DNA of 64,000 nucleotides from Neopusillimonas maritima (lineage in GTDB: Bacteria > Pseudomonadota > Gammaproteobacteria > Burkholderiales > Burkholderiaceae_B), in the NCBI RefSeq assembly GCF_040930455.2, contig NZ_CP170494.1, one strand, 5' to 3'. Shown one piece after another: positions 42,904 through 51,552 of this stretch. Within the stretch, counting starts at the first letter, position 1. The number at the start of each line of letters is the position of its first letter. The notes below the pieces were generated by a model. That model was not told the DNA's origin. It made no database searches and was given only the letters and a program-made list of their open reading frames with translations. Made by a program: the position numbers and the translations under genes.

Positions 42904-43827
42904 TCAGAACCAGAAACCAACACCGGCGACAAAACGCGTTTCTTGCTTGGCACCACCAGCTTCTTCAGCTATGTCGGCTGTTTTCCCAAATTTGCTTGAC
43001 CATTCCACCCCTATATAAGGCACAAACTGACGGGTTATCTCGTACTTCAACCGCAAACCCACTGTGCCATCCGAAAACCCCCGTCCAATATCTCGTTCTG
43101 GGTCATCCTTGCCATAAAAATTCACTTCCATAGCTGGCTGAAGGTACAGCTTCTGCGTTAAAAGCAAGTTGTACTCCGCGCTGAAGCGCAAGGCCGTCCT
43201 GCCTTCAGAACCCAAATAAGCTGTTGCATCGAGCTCAAACCAATAGGGAGCAAGCCCCTGAACGCCAAGAGCCAACCATTGTCGAGAAGGCTCGCCCCGA
43301 CCGTAATCGAACCTGCCGCCCATTTGGGTATCCCAAAATGTACTTATTGCGTGGCCCCACAGCACCTCTGTACGTGATTCCTGTATTTTTCCATCTTTAA
43401 ACTCACCTTCACCTTTAAGTACAAGCCGGTTGAATGTACTGCCTATCCAGGCCTGTCCCTCGTAGGCGCCCCATTCCTGTCCACGCGCTCTGACATATTC
43501 CAGGTTATCCATCCACAAGCTGGCGAACAAGTGTTCATCTGACATCTTCAAGCGGTAGCGCGGATCCAGCGCATACTGACCCTCGTTGCGCTTAAAGCCC
43601 CCGGAGTAGGCATTTGGATCCCGTGCATCAGCGGGAGGCGAACCGCCCTGCATTTTCATGTCACCATGATCCATTGGCGTCATTTCGGTTGCCGGATCGC
43701 GCGTCGTATCAGCCTGAGACGACGAACTGTGGCCGGCATGGGAGTCTTGAGTTTGTCCTTGCGCAGCGAAAGGCAAGACCAACACGACAACCAGGCCAAA
43801 GACTATTTTCTTGAGTCCTGTTTTCAT
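42904..43827 (-). CDS. copB: Outer-membrane copper resistance protein CopB/PcoB
   Basis: A 307-residue protein from MKTGLKK (AGGA about 10 nt upstream). Signal peptide; a His/Met-rich linker (DHGDMKMQGGSPP); then a beta-barrel typical of CopB: EHLFASLWMDNLEY, LKGEGEFKDGKIQESRTEVL, DTQMGGRFDYGRG, ending in GVGFWF with terminal Phe. It binds or exports copper across the outer membrane. Immediately downstream of the CopA oxidase gene. Confidence 0.9.
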   Translation of the reverse strand: MKTGLKKIVFGLVVVLVLPFAAQGQTQDSHAGHSSSSQADTTRDPATEMTPMDHGDMKMQGGSPPADARDPNAYSGGFKRNEGQYALDPRYRLKMSDEHLFASLWMDNLEYVRARGQEWGAYEGQAWIGSTFNRLVLKGEGEFKDGKIQESRTEVLWGHAISTFWDTQMGGRFDYGRGEPSRQWLALGVQGLAPYWFELDATAYLGSEGRTALRFSAEYNLLLTQKLYLQPAMEVNFYGKDDPERDIGRGFSDGTVGLRLKYEITRQFVPYIGVEWSSKFGKTADIAEEAGGAKQETRFVAGVGFWF

Positions 43828-43859
43828 TATCAAAGTATCCTTTCGTTGTTTTGTTGTAG

Positions 43860-45695
43860 TCATGCAATCACCACTTCACGGAACATACCCATATCCATGT
43901 GGAACATAAGATGACAATGCCAGGCCCAACGGCCCAATGCGTCAGCCGTTACCAAAAAACTGATACGTTGGGCAGGTTGCACAGGAATCGTGTGCAAGCG
44001 TGCCTGGAAGTTGCCATCGGGAGTTTCTAGCTCACTCCATACGCCGTGTAAATGCATGGGATGTGTCATCATGGTGTCGTTGTGAAGAATCACCCGAACC
44101 CGCTCACCATAACGAAAATGCACAGGCGTTGACTGCCCAAACTCCAGGCCGTCGAACGACCAGCTGTAGCGTTCCATATTGCCGGTCAGATGCAGTTCAA
44201 TTTCCCGCTCAGCACCGCGCGGATCCATAGGGCCGCCAACCGTATGCAAATCGGCCAGGGTTAAGACCTTACGACCGTTGTTTCTCAAGCCAATGCCAGG
44301 ATCGTCCAGATTCATACGTGGTGTGTCCACCCGCATATCAATGCTGGCGCCGTACTCGGTGCGCGCATGACGCACGGTCTTGCTTGGTCCGGCAGAAGAC
44401 GAGCCATGTCCCATCGCACCATGATCCATTCCCGATGGTTTGGAACTGGAAGAGGCATGATTCATTTCACCATGACCCATTGGGACTTGGCCCATACTGC
44501 CATGATCCATCGCACCATGATCCATCGCACCATGATCCATGCCTCCCATATCGCCCATCATGTCAGTCATGGTCAGCCATTGTGCCGGATCAAGTGCCGG
44601 AATCGGCGCCTGCAAGCCCTCACGAACCGCCAGCGTTCCCCGGGCATAGCCGGTGCGATCCATCGACTGGGCAAACACCGTGTAAGCGTCGTCTTTGGGT
44701 TGCACTACTACATCGTAGGTTTGTCCGGGCCCAAACCGGAATTCGTCCACGGTAACCGGCTCAACGTTCTGGCCATCGGCTTGCACCACCGTCATTTTCA
44801 AGCCGGGAATCCGGACATCGTAAAACGTGTTGGCCGCACCATTCACAAAACGCAAGCGTACGCGTTCGCCTGGCCGGAACAACCCCGTCCAGTTGCCAGC
44901 TGGTGTCGTTCCATTCATCAAGTACGTTAATACATCTGCCGACAGATCAGCCAGGTCTGTCGGGTTCATACGCATTTCGTTCCACATCTGGCGTTTGTCC
45001 AGCGCCGCGCTCATTCCCATTTCGGAAACATCACGAAAGAAATCCACAACCGTTGGCTTGTTATAGTTGTAATAGTCGCCCTGGGCTTTTAACTTCGAAA
45101 GAACCCGCATCGGGCTTTCGTCTGTCCAGTCAGAAAGCTGAATAATATAATCACGATCAACACGAATAGGGTCGGTATCTCGCGGCTCAACGATAATAGC
45201 GCCGTACATTCCCTGGGCTTCCTGCATACCGGAATGGGAGTGATACCAGTAGGTGCCACTTTGCTCGAGCTTAAACTGGTAAACAAAAGTCTCGCCCGGC
45301 GCAATGCCCGGAAAGCTGATGCCAGGCACACCATCCATCTGATAAGGCAAAATAATGCCATGCCAGTGAATCGACGTATCTTCTTTCAGGGTATTTTTGA
45401 CCCGGATAGTCACCGTATCGCCTTCGCGCCAGCGCAAAGTAGGAGCAGGAAGAGAGCCATTGATCGTGACTGCCATTCGCGGATTACCCGTAAAATTCAC
45501 AGGCGATTGCCCCACTTCCAAGTTGAACTCTGTGCCAGTAAGCACCGGGGCCGCTCCTGTGCGTGTACGCTCTGAAATGGCACCCGCGGCATGCGCAAAC
45601 GGCGATAAACCCAACATGACACCGCCGGCAGCGAGGCCCTGAACGAACCGGCGCCGTGGCATACGCGGAGAGATTGTTGATAACGAACGTCTCAC
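43860..45695 (-). CDS. copA: Tat-exported multicopper oxidase CopA/PcoA
   Basis: A 611-residue oxidase. Tat motif RRRFVQGLAAGGVMLG; copper sites HWHG, WYHSHSG, HPMHLHG and HCHLMFHMDMGMF; a Met/His-rich segment with tandem DHGAM units (MDHGAMDHGAMDHGSMGQ, about residues 395-430). It oxidises Cu(I) or sequesters copper in the periplasm. Full PcoA/CopA length. First of the cop structural genes after DUF2933; a CopR-like box stands 115 nt upstream. It is a different subfamily from the CueO-like enzyme at 26172. Confidence 0.93.
   Translation of the reverse strand: MRRSLSTISPRMPRRRFVQGLAAGGVMLGLSPFAHAAGAISERTRTGAAPVLTGTEFNLEVGQSPVNFTGNPRMAVTINGSLPAPTLRWREGDTVTIRVKNTLKEDTSIHWHGIILPYQMDGVPGISFPGIAPGETFVYQFKLEQSGTYWYHSHSGMQEAQGMYGAIIVEPRDTDPIRVDRDYIIQLSDWTDESPMRVLSKLKAQGDYYNYNKPTVVDFFRDVSEMGMSAALDKRQMWNEMRMNPTDLADLSADVLTYLMNGTTPAGNWTGLFRPGERVRLRFVNGAANTFYDVRIPGLKMTVVQADGQNVEPVTVDEFRFGPGQTYDVVVQPKDDAYTVFAQSMDRTGYARGTLAVREGLQAPIPALDPAQWLTMTDMMGDMGGMDHGAMDHGAMDHGSMGQVPMGHGEMNHASSSSKPSGMDHGAMGHGSSSAGPSKTVRHARTEYGASIDMRVDTPRMNLDDPGIGLRNNGRKVLTLADLHTVGGPMDPRGAEREIELHLTGNMERYSWSFDGLEFGQSTPVHFRYGERVRVILHNDTMMTHPMHLHGVWSELETPDGNFQARLHTIPVQPAQRISFLVTADALGRWAWHCHLMFHMDMGMFREVVIA
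44501..44540. repeat. 15-bp in-frame tandem repeat in copA
   Basis: The unit CATGATCCATCGCAC occurs at 44501-44515 and 44516-44530 and is partly repeated to 44540. It encodes the (M)DHGA units of the Met/His-rich copper-binding segment. Such repeats may change copy number by slippage. Confidence 0.8.
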
Positions 45696-45809
45696 GTGAA
45701 AATATCCTTCTGAAAAAATTGATGAAAAACGCTACGGCGGGTAAACCGCTGAGCTAAAGTTGAGAATTAAACTTTAGCGGTATGCAGCTGTCACCAGAGT
45801 GACGCTTGA

Positions 45810-45825
45810 ATTACATTTGTGTAAT
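45810..45825. promoter_or_regulatory. CopR-like box, copy 2
   Basis: ATTACA-TTTG-TGTAAT is a perfect 16-bp dyad, 115 nt upstream of copA. The surrounding GACGCTTGA...GTAATG also matches copy 3, giving conservation over about 28 bp. This is the pattern expected for a shared response-regulator site. Confidence 0.75.
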
Positions 45826-45883
45826 GCAAATTGAACTGCTGTCAGAAAACCCGAACGACTTTTGAAATGGCCCCTGTCTTTTA

Positions 45884-46147
45884 TCAGTTGCTTTCAATTG
45901 GTTCATCAACAACACGCTTTGGAGTGTCACCCGGGCGAGCCGATGTCGTTTGACCCGTTGTTTTGTGATCTTGGGAACTCATGCCTTTCATCATTAAAAA
46001 CATCGATAAGGGACAAATAAGAAACAACAGAAATGGTGCGATTGCTAAAAGCACCTCCCGGAATGCCGGAAAAGCAAGGTACAAAGCACCGAGCGAGAGC
46101 AGCACTCCAAAACCAACTTTCAGCATAGTTTTCATCGAACACTTCAT
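45884..46147 (-). CDS. DUF2933 small membrane protein
   Basis: An 87-residue protein from ATG 46147, preceded by a strong GGAGG site. Two closely spaced hydrophobic segments (VGFGVLLSLGALYLAFPAF and VLLAIAPFLLFLICPLSMFLMM) followed by MKGMSSQDH, the DUF2933 pattern with Cys-Pro and Met residues. It lies between copA and copR, divergent from copR. DUF2933 genes are often found in copper clusters; role unknown. Confidence 0.8.
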   Translation of the reverse strand: MKCSMKTMLKVGFGVLLSLGALYLAFPAFREVLLAIAPFLLFLICPLSMFLMMKGMSSQDHKTTGQTTSARPGDTPKRVVDEPIESN

Positions 46148-46252
46148 GACAACCTCCGTCCACAAAATACGCGGCCTCCAAAAACGGGATCCAAATATAT
46201 AGGCCTTTCGCTTACTGTAATGCCCTACACCTGTCGACGACATGACGTTGGA

Positions 46253-46268
46253 ATTACATTTAAGTAAT
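46253..46268. promoter_or_regulatory. CopR-like box, copy 3
   Basis: ATTACA-TTTA-AGTAAT, flanked by GACGTTGGA on the left as in copy 2. It lies in the divergent region between the DUF2933 gene (start 46147) and copR (start about 46418), so it may autoregulate copRS. Confidence 0.72.
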
Positions 46269-46417
46269 GATTTTCAGATGGCTAGTTTCATTATACTCTA
46301 GTCATACAATCGCAATGTTTCTGACATGTTCGCCACGTTAAAGTAGAGTTATATTCAGTTGGCTTCATATCTCGGGGATAACGGTCACCTGACATGCAAC
46401 CGCTTGGATTACACGTT

Positions 46418-47107
46418 ATGAAATTATTAGTTGTTGAGGACGAATTAAAAACAGGCGAGTATCTTCGTCAAGGATTAGTAGAGTCAGGCTTTCTCGTTGA
46501 TTTAGTCCATACGGGCCTGGACGGACATCACCGGGCGCTCACGGAACACTATGATCTTATTGTTCTAGATGTAATGCTTCCTGATGTGGACGGCTGGCGC
46601 ATTGTTCAGGCCCTGCGTGATGCCCAGTCCAGTACACCTGTACTGTTCCTTACCGCTCGAGACAGCGTCGAAGATCGCGTGAAAGGATTGGAACTCGGTG
46701 CAGACGACTACCTGGTCAAGCCATTCGTATTTTCCGAATTGCTGGCACGAGTACGAACTCTCCTGCGACGTGGTAACGCCACCTTGGCGCAAGAACAGAT
46801 TCAGATTGCAAATCTTATACTTGATATTCCCCGACGACGGGCCATACGCGGTAATGTGCGCATTAACCTCACGAACAAGGAATTTGCATTGCTAGAGCTT
46901 CTGGTACGCCGACAAGGTGAAGTATTACCAAGATCGCTCATCGCCTCGCAAGTGTGGGATATGAATTTTGATAGCGACACCAATGTCATTGATGTTGCCG
47001 TTCGTCGTCTCAGGGCGAAGATTGATGATGCATTTGAACCCAAACTTATCCACACGGTACGCGGTATGGGCTACATGCTGGACATACCGGAGCAACAGAA
47101 TCCATGA
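46418..47107 (+). CDS. copR: Copper response regulator CopR/CusR (OmpR family)
   Basis: A 229-residue regulator from MKLLVVEDE; an in-frame ATG at 46394 would add 8 residues. Receiver domain with phospho-acceptor Asp51 in LIVLDVMLPDVDG, Thr in FLTARDS and Lys in YLVKPF; C-terminal winged helix (NLTNKEFALLELLVRRQGEV, DTNVIDVAVRRLRAKID). It overlaps copS by 4 nt. Probable target: the ATTACA-type boxes at 21126, 45810 and 46253. Confidence 0.92.
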   Translation: MKLLVVEDELKTGEYLRQGLVESGFLVDLVHTGLDGHHRALTEHYDLIVLDVMLPDVDGWRIVQALRDAQSSTPVLFLTARDSVEDRVKGLELGADDYLVKPFVFSELLARVRTLLRRGNATLAQEQIQIANLILDIPRRRAIRGNVRINLTNKEFALLELLVRRQGEVLPRSLIASQVWDMNFDSDTNVIDVAVRRLRAKIDDAFEPKLIHTVRGMGYMLDIPEQQNP

Positions 47108-48546
47108 AATTTTGGATACACGGCACGCCTTCCCTTACACTAAGACTGACGATATCCATTGGGGCAGGCATATCCTTGCTTTTACTTAGCTTTGGATGGC
47201 TGATAGAGCGTTCAATAAATAATCATTTTGTCGATCAAGACGTTGATGAGCTTAACGCGGCGCGCAAATCAATTGAATCGACAATTGAGCTTGTTGCGGC
47301 CGGCGAATCCATTGAGTTCTTGAAAAACCGCTTCTCCAGCGCAATTTCAGGCCATCACAACGCCGAATTTCTCGTAGCCGACACCAATGGAACAGTCATT
47401 TATGCTACACCCGGCGGGAACCTTACTCGGCTTCTCACCGACATTCCTCCCACACGCGTGATCGACGACAATACGGTTAGTCTTTGGACAAGCAACGGTC
47501 AAACGTATCGAAGCGCTGTTTTTGAAGCTATCTCACCCACAAGCCAAATCCAGAGTCCACTTAAGATCGCACTTGCGACCGAGATCGACTTTCATCTGCA
47601 CTATCTGGAAAGTTTTCACGCGTATCTGCGATGGCTAACAATTCTTGCGTGCCTTATCGCCATCGTGACCACATGGCTTGCTGTTCATCAAGGCCATGCC
47701 CCCATTCGCCGAATCAGTCGCCAGATCAACGCCATCACCTCAGAACAGCTACATCTTCGTTTGGAGACTCAAGGCGTACCGTCGGAACTAATGCCTCTGG
47801 CAGCTGCATTCAACAACATGATTGATCGTCTGGAAGATGGATTTCAACGTCTGTCCAATTTTAGCGGTGACATCGCACATGAGTTGCGCACCCCCATCAC
47901 GAATCTGATGACCCAAACGCAGGTTGCTTTGTCAAAAGCCAGAACGGCAACGGAATATCGTGAGATACTCTACTCAGGCTTGGAAGAGTATGAGCGCATG
48001 ACCAAGATGGTCAGTGACATGTTGTTTTTGGCGAAGGCCGACAATCAACTCATCGAACCTGAGCTCACAGACATATACCTTGTCAACGAGTTGCTGGAAC
48101 TAGCAGACTTCTTTGAAGCTTGGTCTGAAGCTCGGCAAGTCGCTATTGTGGTGGCAGGTAACAAAGAAATTACGGTGACCGCCGATCGGGCCATGTTGCG
48201 AAGGGCGCTTTCAAATCTAATCTCAAATGCTGTTCGATATACTCCTGCTGGCAATAGCGTACAAGCCGTTGTACAGACGGATAAAGACGGGGTAACTGTG
48301 AGTATCACAAACCCAGGACCAACTATTCCGCCCGAACATCTGGGACATCTTTTCAAGCGATTTTATCGCCCAGATCCCTCACGACGCCGCAATGGTGAAG
48401 GGGCAGGATTGGGACTGGCAATCGTTAAGTCAATTGTTCAAGCCCACGGTGGAAAAATAAAAGCAACTTCTACTAACGGAGTTACAGTCTTTCAAATCCG
48501 CTTTAATACAGTAGATCCACACCCATATCAGCACACAACAGATTAG
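47104..48546 (+). CDS. copS: Copper sensor histidine kinase CopS/CusS
   Basis: A 480-residue kinase. TM1 (SIGAGISLLLLSFGWLI), a periplasmic sensor of about 140 residues, TM2 (LACLIAIVTTWLAVHQG), HAMP domain (RQINAITSEQLHLRLET), phospho-acceptor His259 in DIAHELRTPITNL, ATP domain with LISNAVRYTP and GAGLGLAIVKS. It overlaps copR in an operon and should phosphorylate it when periplasmic copper rises. Full length, no defects seen. Confidence 0.92.
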   Translation: MKFWIHGTPSLTLRLTISIGAGISLLLLSFGWLIERSINNHFVDQDVDELNAARKSIESTIELVAAGESIEFLKNRFSSAISGHHNAEFLVADTNGTVIYATPGGNLTRLLTDIPPTRVIDDNTVSLWTSNGQTYRSAVFEAISPTSQIQSPLKIALATEIDFHLHYLESFHAYLRWLTILACLIAIVTTWLAVHQGHAPIRRISRQINAITSEQLHLRLETQGVPSELMPLAAAFNNMIDRLEDGFQRLSNFSGDIAHELRTPITNLMTQTQVALSKARTATEYREILYSGLEEYERMTKMVSDMLFLAKADNQLIEPELTDIYLVNELLELADFFEAWSEARQVAIVVAGNKEITVTADRAMLRRALSNLISNAVRYTPAGNSVQAVVQTDKDGVTVSITNPGPTIPPEHLGHLFKRFYRPDPSRRRNGEGAGLGLAIVKSIVQAHGGKIKATSTNGVTVFQIRFNTVDPHPYQHTTD

Positions 48547-48762
48547 CGCGGCCACTTAGACAAGAACTAAATATTTGGTCGTCGTCAAGTTGACTTAATG
48601 TATCACCCGTGAAGATAAATTGTTGGCTTTCCTAATAACAATCGAGAAGCATCAAGCCGATAACCATTGTCGCGTTTTAAAATGCCTCTTTACAAAAGAT
48701 CCCAATTTCAGTGAACGCTTCTTGGCTAAATGCTTAATGAGCTAAGCCTTCTTGCTGAACCT

Positions 48763-49497
48763 TGAATCGGCCAGGGTTTGCTAGACACTTTTTAGCCTCA
48801 TAATACTCACCCAGGAGATGATTATGAGCACGGTCCGATTTACGGAAGAATTCAAACTTGAGGCGGTCAAGCAGGTGACCGAATACAAGCGGCCGGTGGC
48901 CGATGTGGCCCAACGTTTGGGTGTGTCGACCCACAGCATGTATGCCTGGCTCAAGCGCTATGGCAAGCCTGCCGAACAACGTCAGCAAGAGTCGAACGAG
49001 GCCGCAGAATTGCGTCGGTTGCGTGCTGAGGTCAAACGTCTGACCGAGGAGCGAGACATCCTAAAAAAGGCCGCCGCGTACTTTGCCAAGCAGTCCGGCT
49101 GAAGTACGCGTTTATTCAGCAACTTTCGACTCACTATGCCGTGCGCCGGCTCTGTCAGGTACTCGAGGTTCACGTAAGCGGGTACTACGCCTGGCTACGC
49201 AACCCCCATAGCCAACGACATCATGAAGACCAACGGCTGCTGACACTAGTCAGACCCTCCTGGTTTGAGAGCGGGCGGGTCTATGGATACCGCAAAGTTC
49301 ATCATGATTTACGTGCCTTGGGCGAGACATGTAGTCGTCATCGGGTAGCGCGTTTGATGCGCGGCCAAGGCTGGCGTGCTCAGGTTGGGTACCGGCGCCG
49401 ACCCGGTTTTTACGGCGGTGCGGCACACAACGTAGTAACCAATGTCCTTGACAGGCAGTTTGATGTGGCTGCGCCTAACATGGCGTGGGTAACTGAC
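48763..49497 (+). mobile_element. Truncated IS3-family (IS51/IS150-type) element
   Basis: The left end begins around TGAATCGGCCAGGGTTTG at 48763, an IS3-type terminal repeat. orfA is complete; orfB is cut after the first catalytic Asp context (NMAWVTD) at 49497, with unrelated sequence following. The right end is missing, so the element cannot transpose by itself. Confidence 0.85.
48824..49102 (+). CDS. IS3-family transposase OrfA
   Basis: A 92-residue HTH protein from ATG 48824 (AGGAG 6 nt upstream). FTEEFKLEAVKQVTEYKRPV and DVAQRLGVSTHSMYAWLKRY form the helix-turn-helix; a leucine-zipper-like end (ELRRLRAEVKRLTEERDIL). Near its end AAAAAAG (49063-49069) is a classical -1 slippery site that would fuse it to OrfB. 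Its right partner is truncated. Confidence 0.9.
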   Translation: MSTVRFTEEFKLEAVKQVTEYKRPVADVAQRLGVSTHSMYAWLKRYGKPAEQRQQESNEAAELRRLRAEVKRLTEERDILKKAAAYFAKQSG

Positions 49498-49581
49498 CCC
49501 AAGTTATCCCCACAATCTGTGGATAACGCTTTCTATAAGTTGCTCATCTTTTTGCGAAATGCACCGAAATACAGGCATTGA
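49066..49581 (+). pseudogene. IS3-family transposase OrfB, truncated
   Basis: The -1 frame after the slippery site encodes the OrfB start (LKYAFIQQLSTHYAVRRLC), an HTH_21-like region (YGYRKVHHDLRALG) and NMAWVTD of the DDE domain. Beyond 49497 the sequence is unrelated (PKLSPQSVDNAFYKL) and ends at a stop at 49579-49581. Two of three catalytic acidic residues are lost, so it is inactive. Confidence 0.88.
49503..49527. promoter_or_regulatory. DnaA-box-like dyad beside the IS3 truncation
   Basis: GTTATCCCCACA-ATC-TGTGGATAAC. The right arm contains TGTGGATAA, the exact complement of the DnaA box TTATCCACA; the left arm has TTATCCCCACA (two extra C). It lies 6 nt after the IS3 break and upstream of DUF1173. 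It may be part of an element-borne replication or regulatory region; one copy only was seen. Confidence 0.4.
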
Positions 49582-49596
49582 GGGTTACACGATTAA

Positions 49597-49728
49597 AAAA
49601 TAACCACGTATACATCCACACCGCTTGCCTCAGGTGACTTTAGCAAGGATCAAGCTTTGTCTGAGCAGGTAAGAGAGCAAGTCTGGGAGTTCGCCCAACA
49701 GTTCAAACGTAAAAGCGAGCAGCAATGA
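49597..49728 (+). pseudogene. Gene remnant coupled to DUF1173
   Basis: An open frame with no start codon encodes TTYTSTPLASGDFSKDQALS, then EQVREQVWEFAQQFKRKSEQQ, and ends at TGA overlapping the DUF1173 ATG (ATGA). The coding-like C-terminus and stop/start overlap suggest the 3' end of a former upstream gene whose front was lost, possibly in the IS3-associated rearrangement. Family not recognised. Confidence 0.4.
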
Positions 49729-51014
49729 AAGACCAACGTATTTACCCAGTCCAAATTAGCTTGGGTGAACAAACCCAAACATACAGCCCAGCCTTTCAGA
49801 CAGAAACCCAATTTAGCCAGGCCTGGAAAAAGGTTCTGATGATGGCTCACGGTAAAGCTGTCGTGCGCTGCCAGTGTTTAGGCGAAGGCGAAAAGCGACT
49901 TTCCGTTCACAGCCGATCTAATTCGGATCACTTTCACCTTGCCCGCTTTCCAGACACTGGACCTGAGCATGCTGAAGACTGCATATTCTTCGGCGTCGAT
50001 CCAAACGCCTCCGGCCTTGGTGCCTACAAGCGCGGTGTTGTCGAAGAACTGGACGACGGCAACGTCAAAATCAAGCTAAAAGTCGGTTTGCAACAACGCC
50101 TTACCAAAGCCCTCGACGAAAGCGACGTAACACCGAATGGGCCGGCAACATCAAAAAGTACGCGCTCCGGCCAATCCAGCATGACTTTGTTGGGTCTACT
50201 TCATTATCTTTGGACGCAAGCTGGACTTAACACTTGGACACCTGCCATGCAGGGCAAGCGCACACTGGGCGTGGTGCATCATCATTTGATGCGTATAGCA
50301 ATGAGTACTTATGCCGGTAGGGTAAAACTGTCACAGAACTTGCTCATCGGCACACCTGTGGCCGAAGGCAGTCAACCTAGATTGAATCAGGCTAAAGCAC
50401 ATGCTGCCGCAGACGAGCGACGTCGACTGGTTGTCATTGCACCACTTGCAAAATATAAAGAAGGAATAGAAAACGCCGACACGGTACCGATTTCCGGTTT
50501 TCATGGTATTCCCCACCTAATCTTGTCTGAAGAACTACGCGCAACGGTACTACACCGATTTTCGCGAGAAATGAATGCTTGGATTGCCGCTAATCCAATC
50601 ATAGCGGTTATTCAAACCGATCCGCCCAAACGAAGCGGCGCTCACCTACAAGCCGATGTCATTGATATGGCATTAATGGGGATGACTAAAGACTGGATAC
50701 CAGTAGATTCTGGCTTTGAGTCGCTGGTTGCAGAAAAACTAGTGGCTGAAAACCGTAAGTTTGAAAAGCCACTTCGCTTTGATAGCGATGAGGCCGTGTT
50801 TCCAGACTTCTGGCTCAAGGATCGCGGAGCGCCCGTACCTATGGAAGTATGGGGTATGGCCACTGAAGCGTATCAGACTCGTAAAAAGGAAAAAATCGCC
50901 CACTATGACCAAACTTATGGCCCCGGTAACTGGTGGTCCTGGAACGGTGCGGCTGGTGATCAAATTCCTGACTTCCCAACGACAACATTACCCCCTGAGC
51001 GCGGCGTACCCTAA
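49725..51014 (+). CDS. DUF1173 family protein with nuclease-like C-terminus
   Basis: A 429-residue protein. An N-terminal Cys/His cluster (RCQC with Cys49/Cys51, then His69, His71, EHAEDC with His82/Cys86) looks like a zinc site. The long middle is helical. The C-terminal FPDFWLKDRGAPVPMEVWGM (Asp361, Glu374) followed by EAYQTRKKEKIAHYD resembles a PD-(D/E)XK nuclease core in which the Lys has moved. DUF1173 proteins occur in conjugative elements and plasmids; function unproven. Located in the integration module, upstream of a small ORF, DUF4224 and the integrase. Confidence 0.8.
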   Translation: MKDQRIYPVQISLGEQTQTYSPAFQTETQFSQAWKKVLMMAHGKAVVRCQCLGEGEKRLSVHSRSNSDHFHLARFPDTGPEHAEDCIFFGVDPNASGLGAYKRGVVEELDDGNVKIKLKVGLQQRLTKALDESDVTPNGPATSKSTRSGQSSMTLLGLLHYLWTQAGLNTWTPAMQGKRTLGVVHHHLMRIAMSTYAGRVKLSQNLLIGTPVAEGSQPRLNQAKAHAAADERRRLVVIAPLAKYKEGIENADTVPISGFHGIPHLILSEELRATVLHRFSREMNAWIAANPIIAVIQTDPPKRSGAHLQADVIDMALMGMTKDWIPVDSGFESLVAEKLVAENRKFEKPLRFDSDEAVFPDFWLKDRGAPVPMEVWGMATEAYQTRKKEKIAHYDQTYGPGNWWSWNGAAGDQIPDFPTTTLPPERGVP

Positions 51015-51047
51015 GTATTTCGCACTGATTAACAAGGTAATCATCCC

Positions 51048-51296
51048 GTGAATAGTGTACCCACCCATAAAAGTGGCATTTCTGACGAGCAGTGCGTCCA
51101 AGTCTATGTCATCTTCAAAACTGCCGAGCAAGCTAGTCTACTTGAGCGCCTAATTAAGCGAATCACGCGAAGCGATCTACGAGCACTCATGTTCGCAGAA
51201 ACAGAAATTAATCCGTTGCTATCGGCCCTTGGATCTGTACGAGCACCGATTAAAGAGCTACGTATAGTCACCTTACAAAAGCCGAGCGACTCATAG
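51048..51296 (+). CDS. Hypothetical 82-aa protein in the integration module
   Basis: Starts at GTG with AAGGT about 10 nt upstream. Small, soluble, mostly helical with charged stretches (LLERLIKRITRSDLRALMFAE). No family recognised. It lies between DUF1173 and the DUF4224 gene on the same strand, so may belong to the excision or integration control set. Confidence 0.5.
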   Translation: MNSVPTHKSGISDEQCVQVYVIFKTAEQASLLERLIKRITRSDLRALMFAETEINPLLSALGSVRAPIKELRIVTLQKPSDS

Positions 51297-51333
51297 TTGT
51301 TGCTCAATAGCCATTTGTGATCGAGTGTAAGTT

Positions 51334-51552
51334 ATGTCTGCCTATCTAACCCCCCCAGAACTCGAAGATCTGACCGGATATAAAATTAAATCAGCTGTAT
51401 TACGCTGGCTCGATCGGCACAAATGGCCTTATGTCGTCGGTGGTGCCGATGGATGGCCACGGGTACTGCGTCAATACCGCGACCAGCGCCTTCTAGGTAT
51501 GAACAACAACACAGTCAGAAGAAAGGCTGAGCCAAACTGGACAAAGCCATGA
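51334..51552 (+). CDS. DUF4224 protein, probable excisionase-like factor
   Basis: A 72-residue protein: LTPPELEDLTGYKIKSAVLR and WLDRHKWPYVVGGADGWPRV match the DUF4224 pattern, small winged-helix-like proteins found next to tyrosine integrases. It overlaps the integrase start by ATGA, so both are translated together. Likely a recombination directionality factor or regulator for the island. Confidence 0.8.
   Translation: MSAYLTPPELEDLTGYKIKSAVLRWLDRHKWPYVVGGADGWPRVLRQYRDQRLLGMNNNTVRRKAEPNWTKP

Noticed and set aside
44501..44540. Short tandem repeats considered as a CRISPR-like array
   Set aside because: The 15-bp units have no spacers and are in-frame codons for DHGAM repeats of the copper oxidase.
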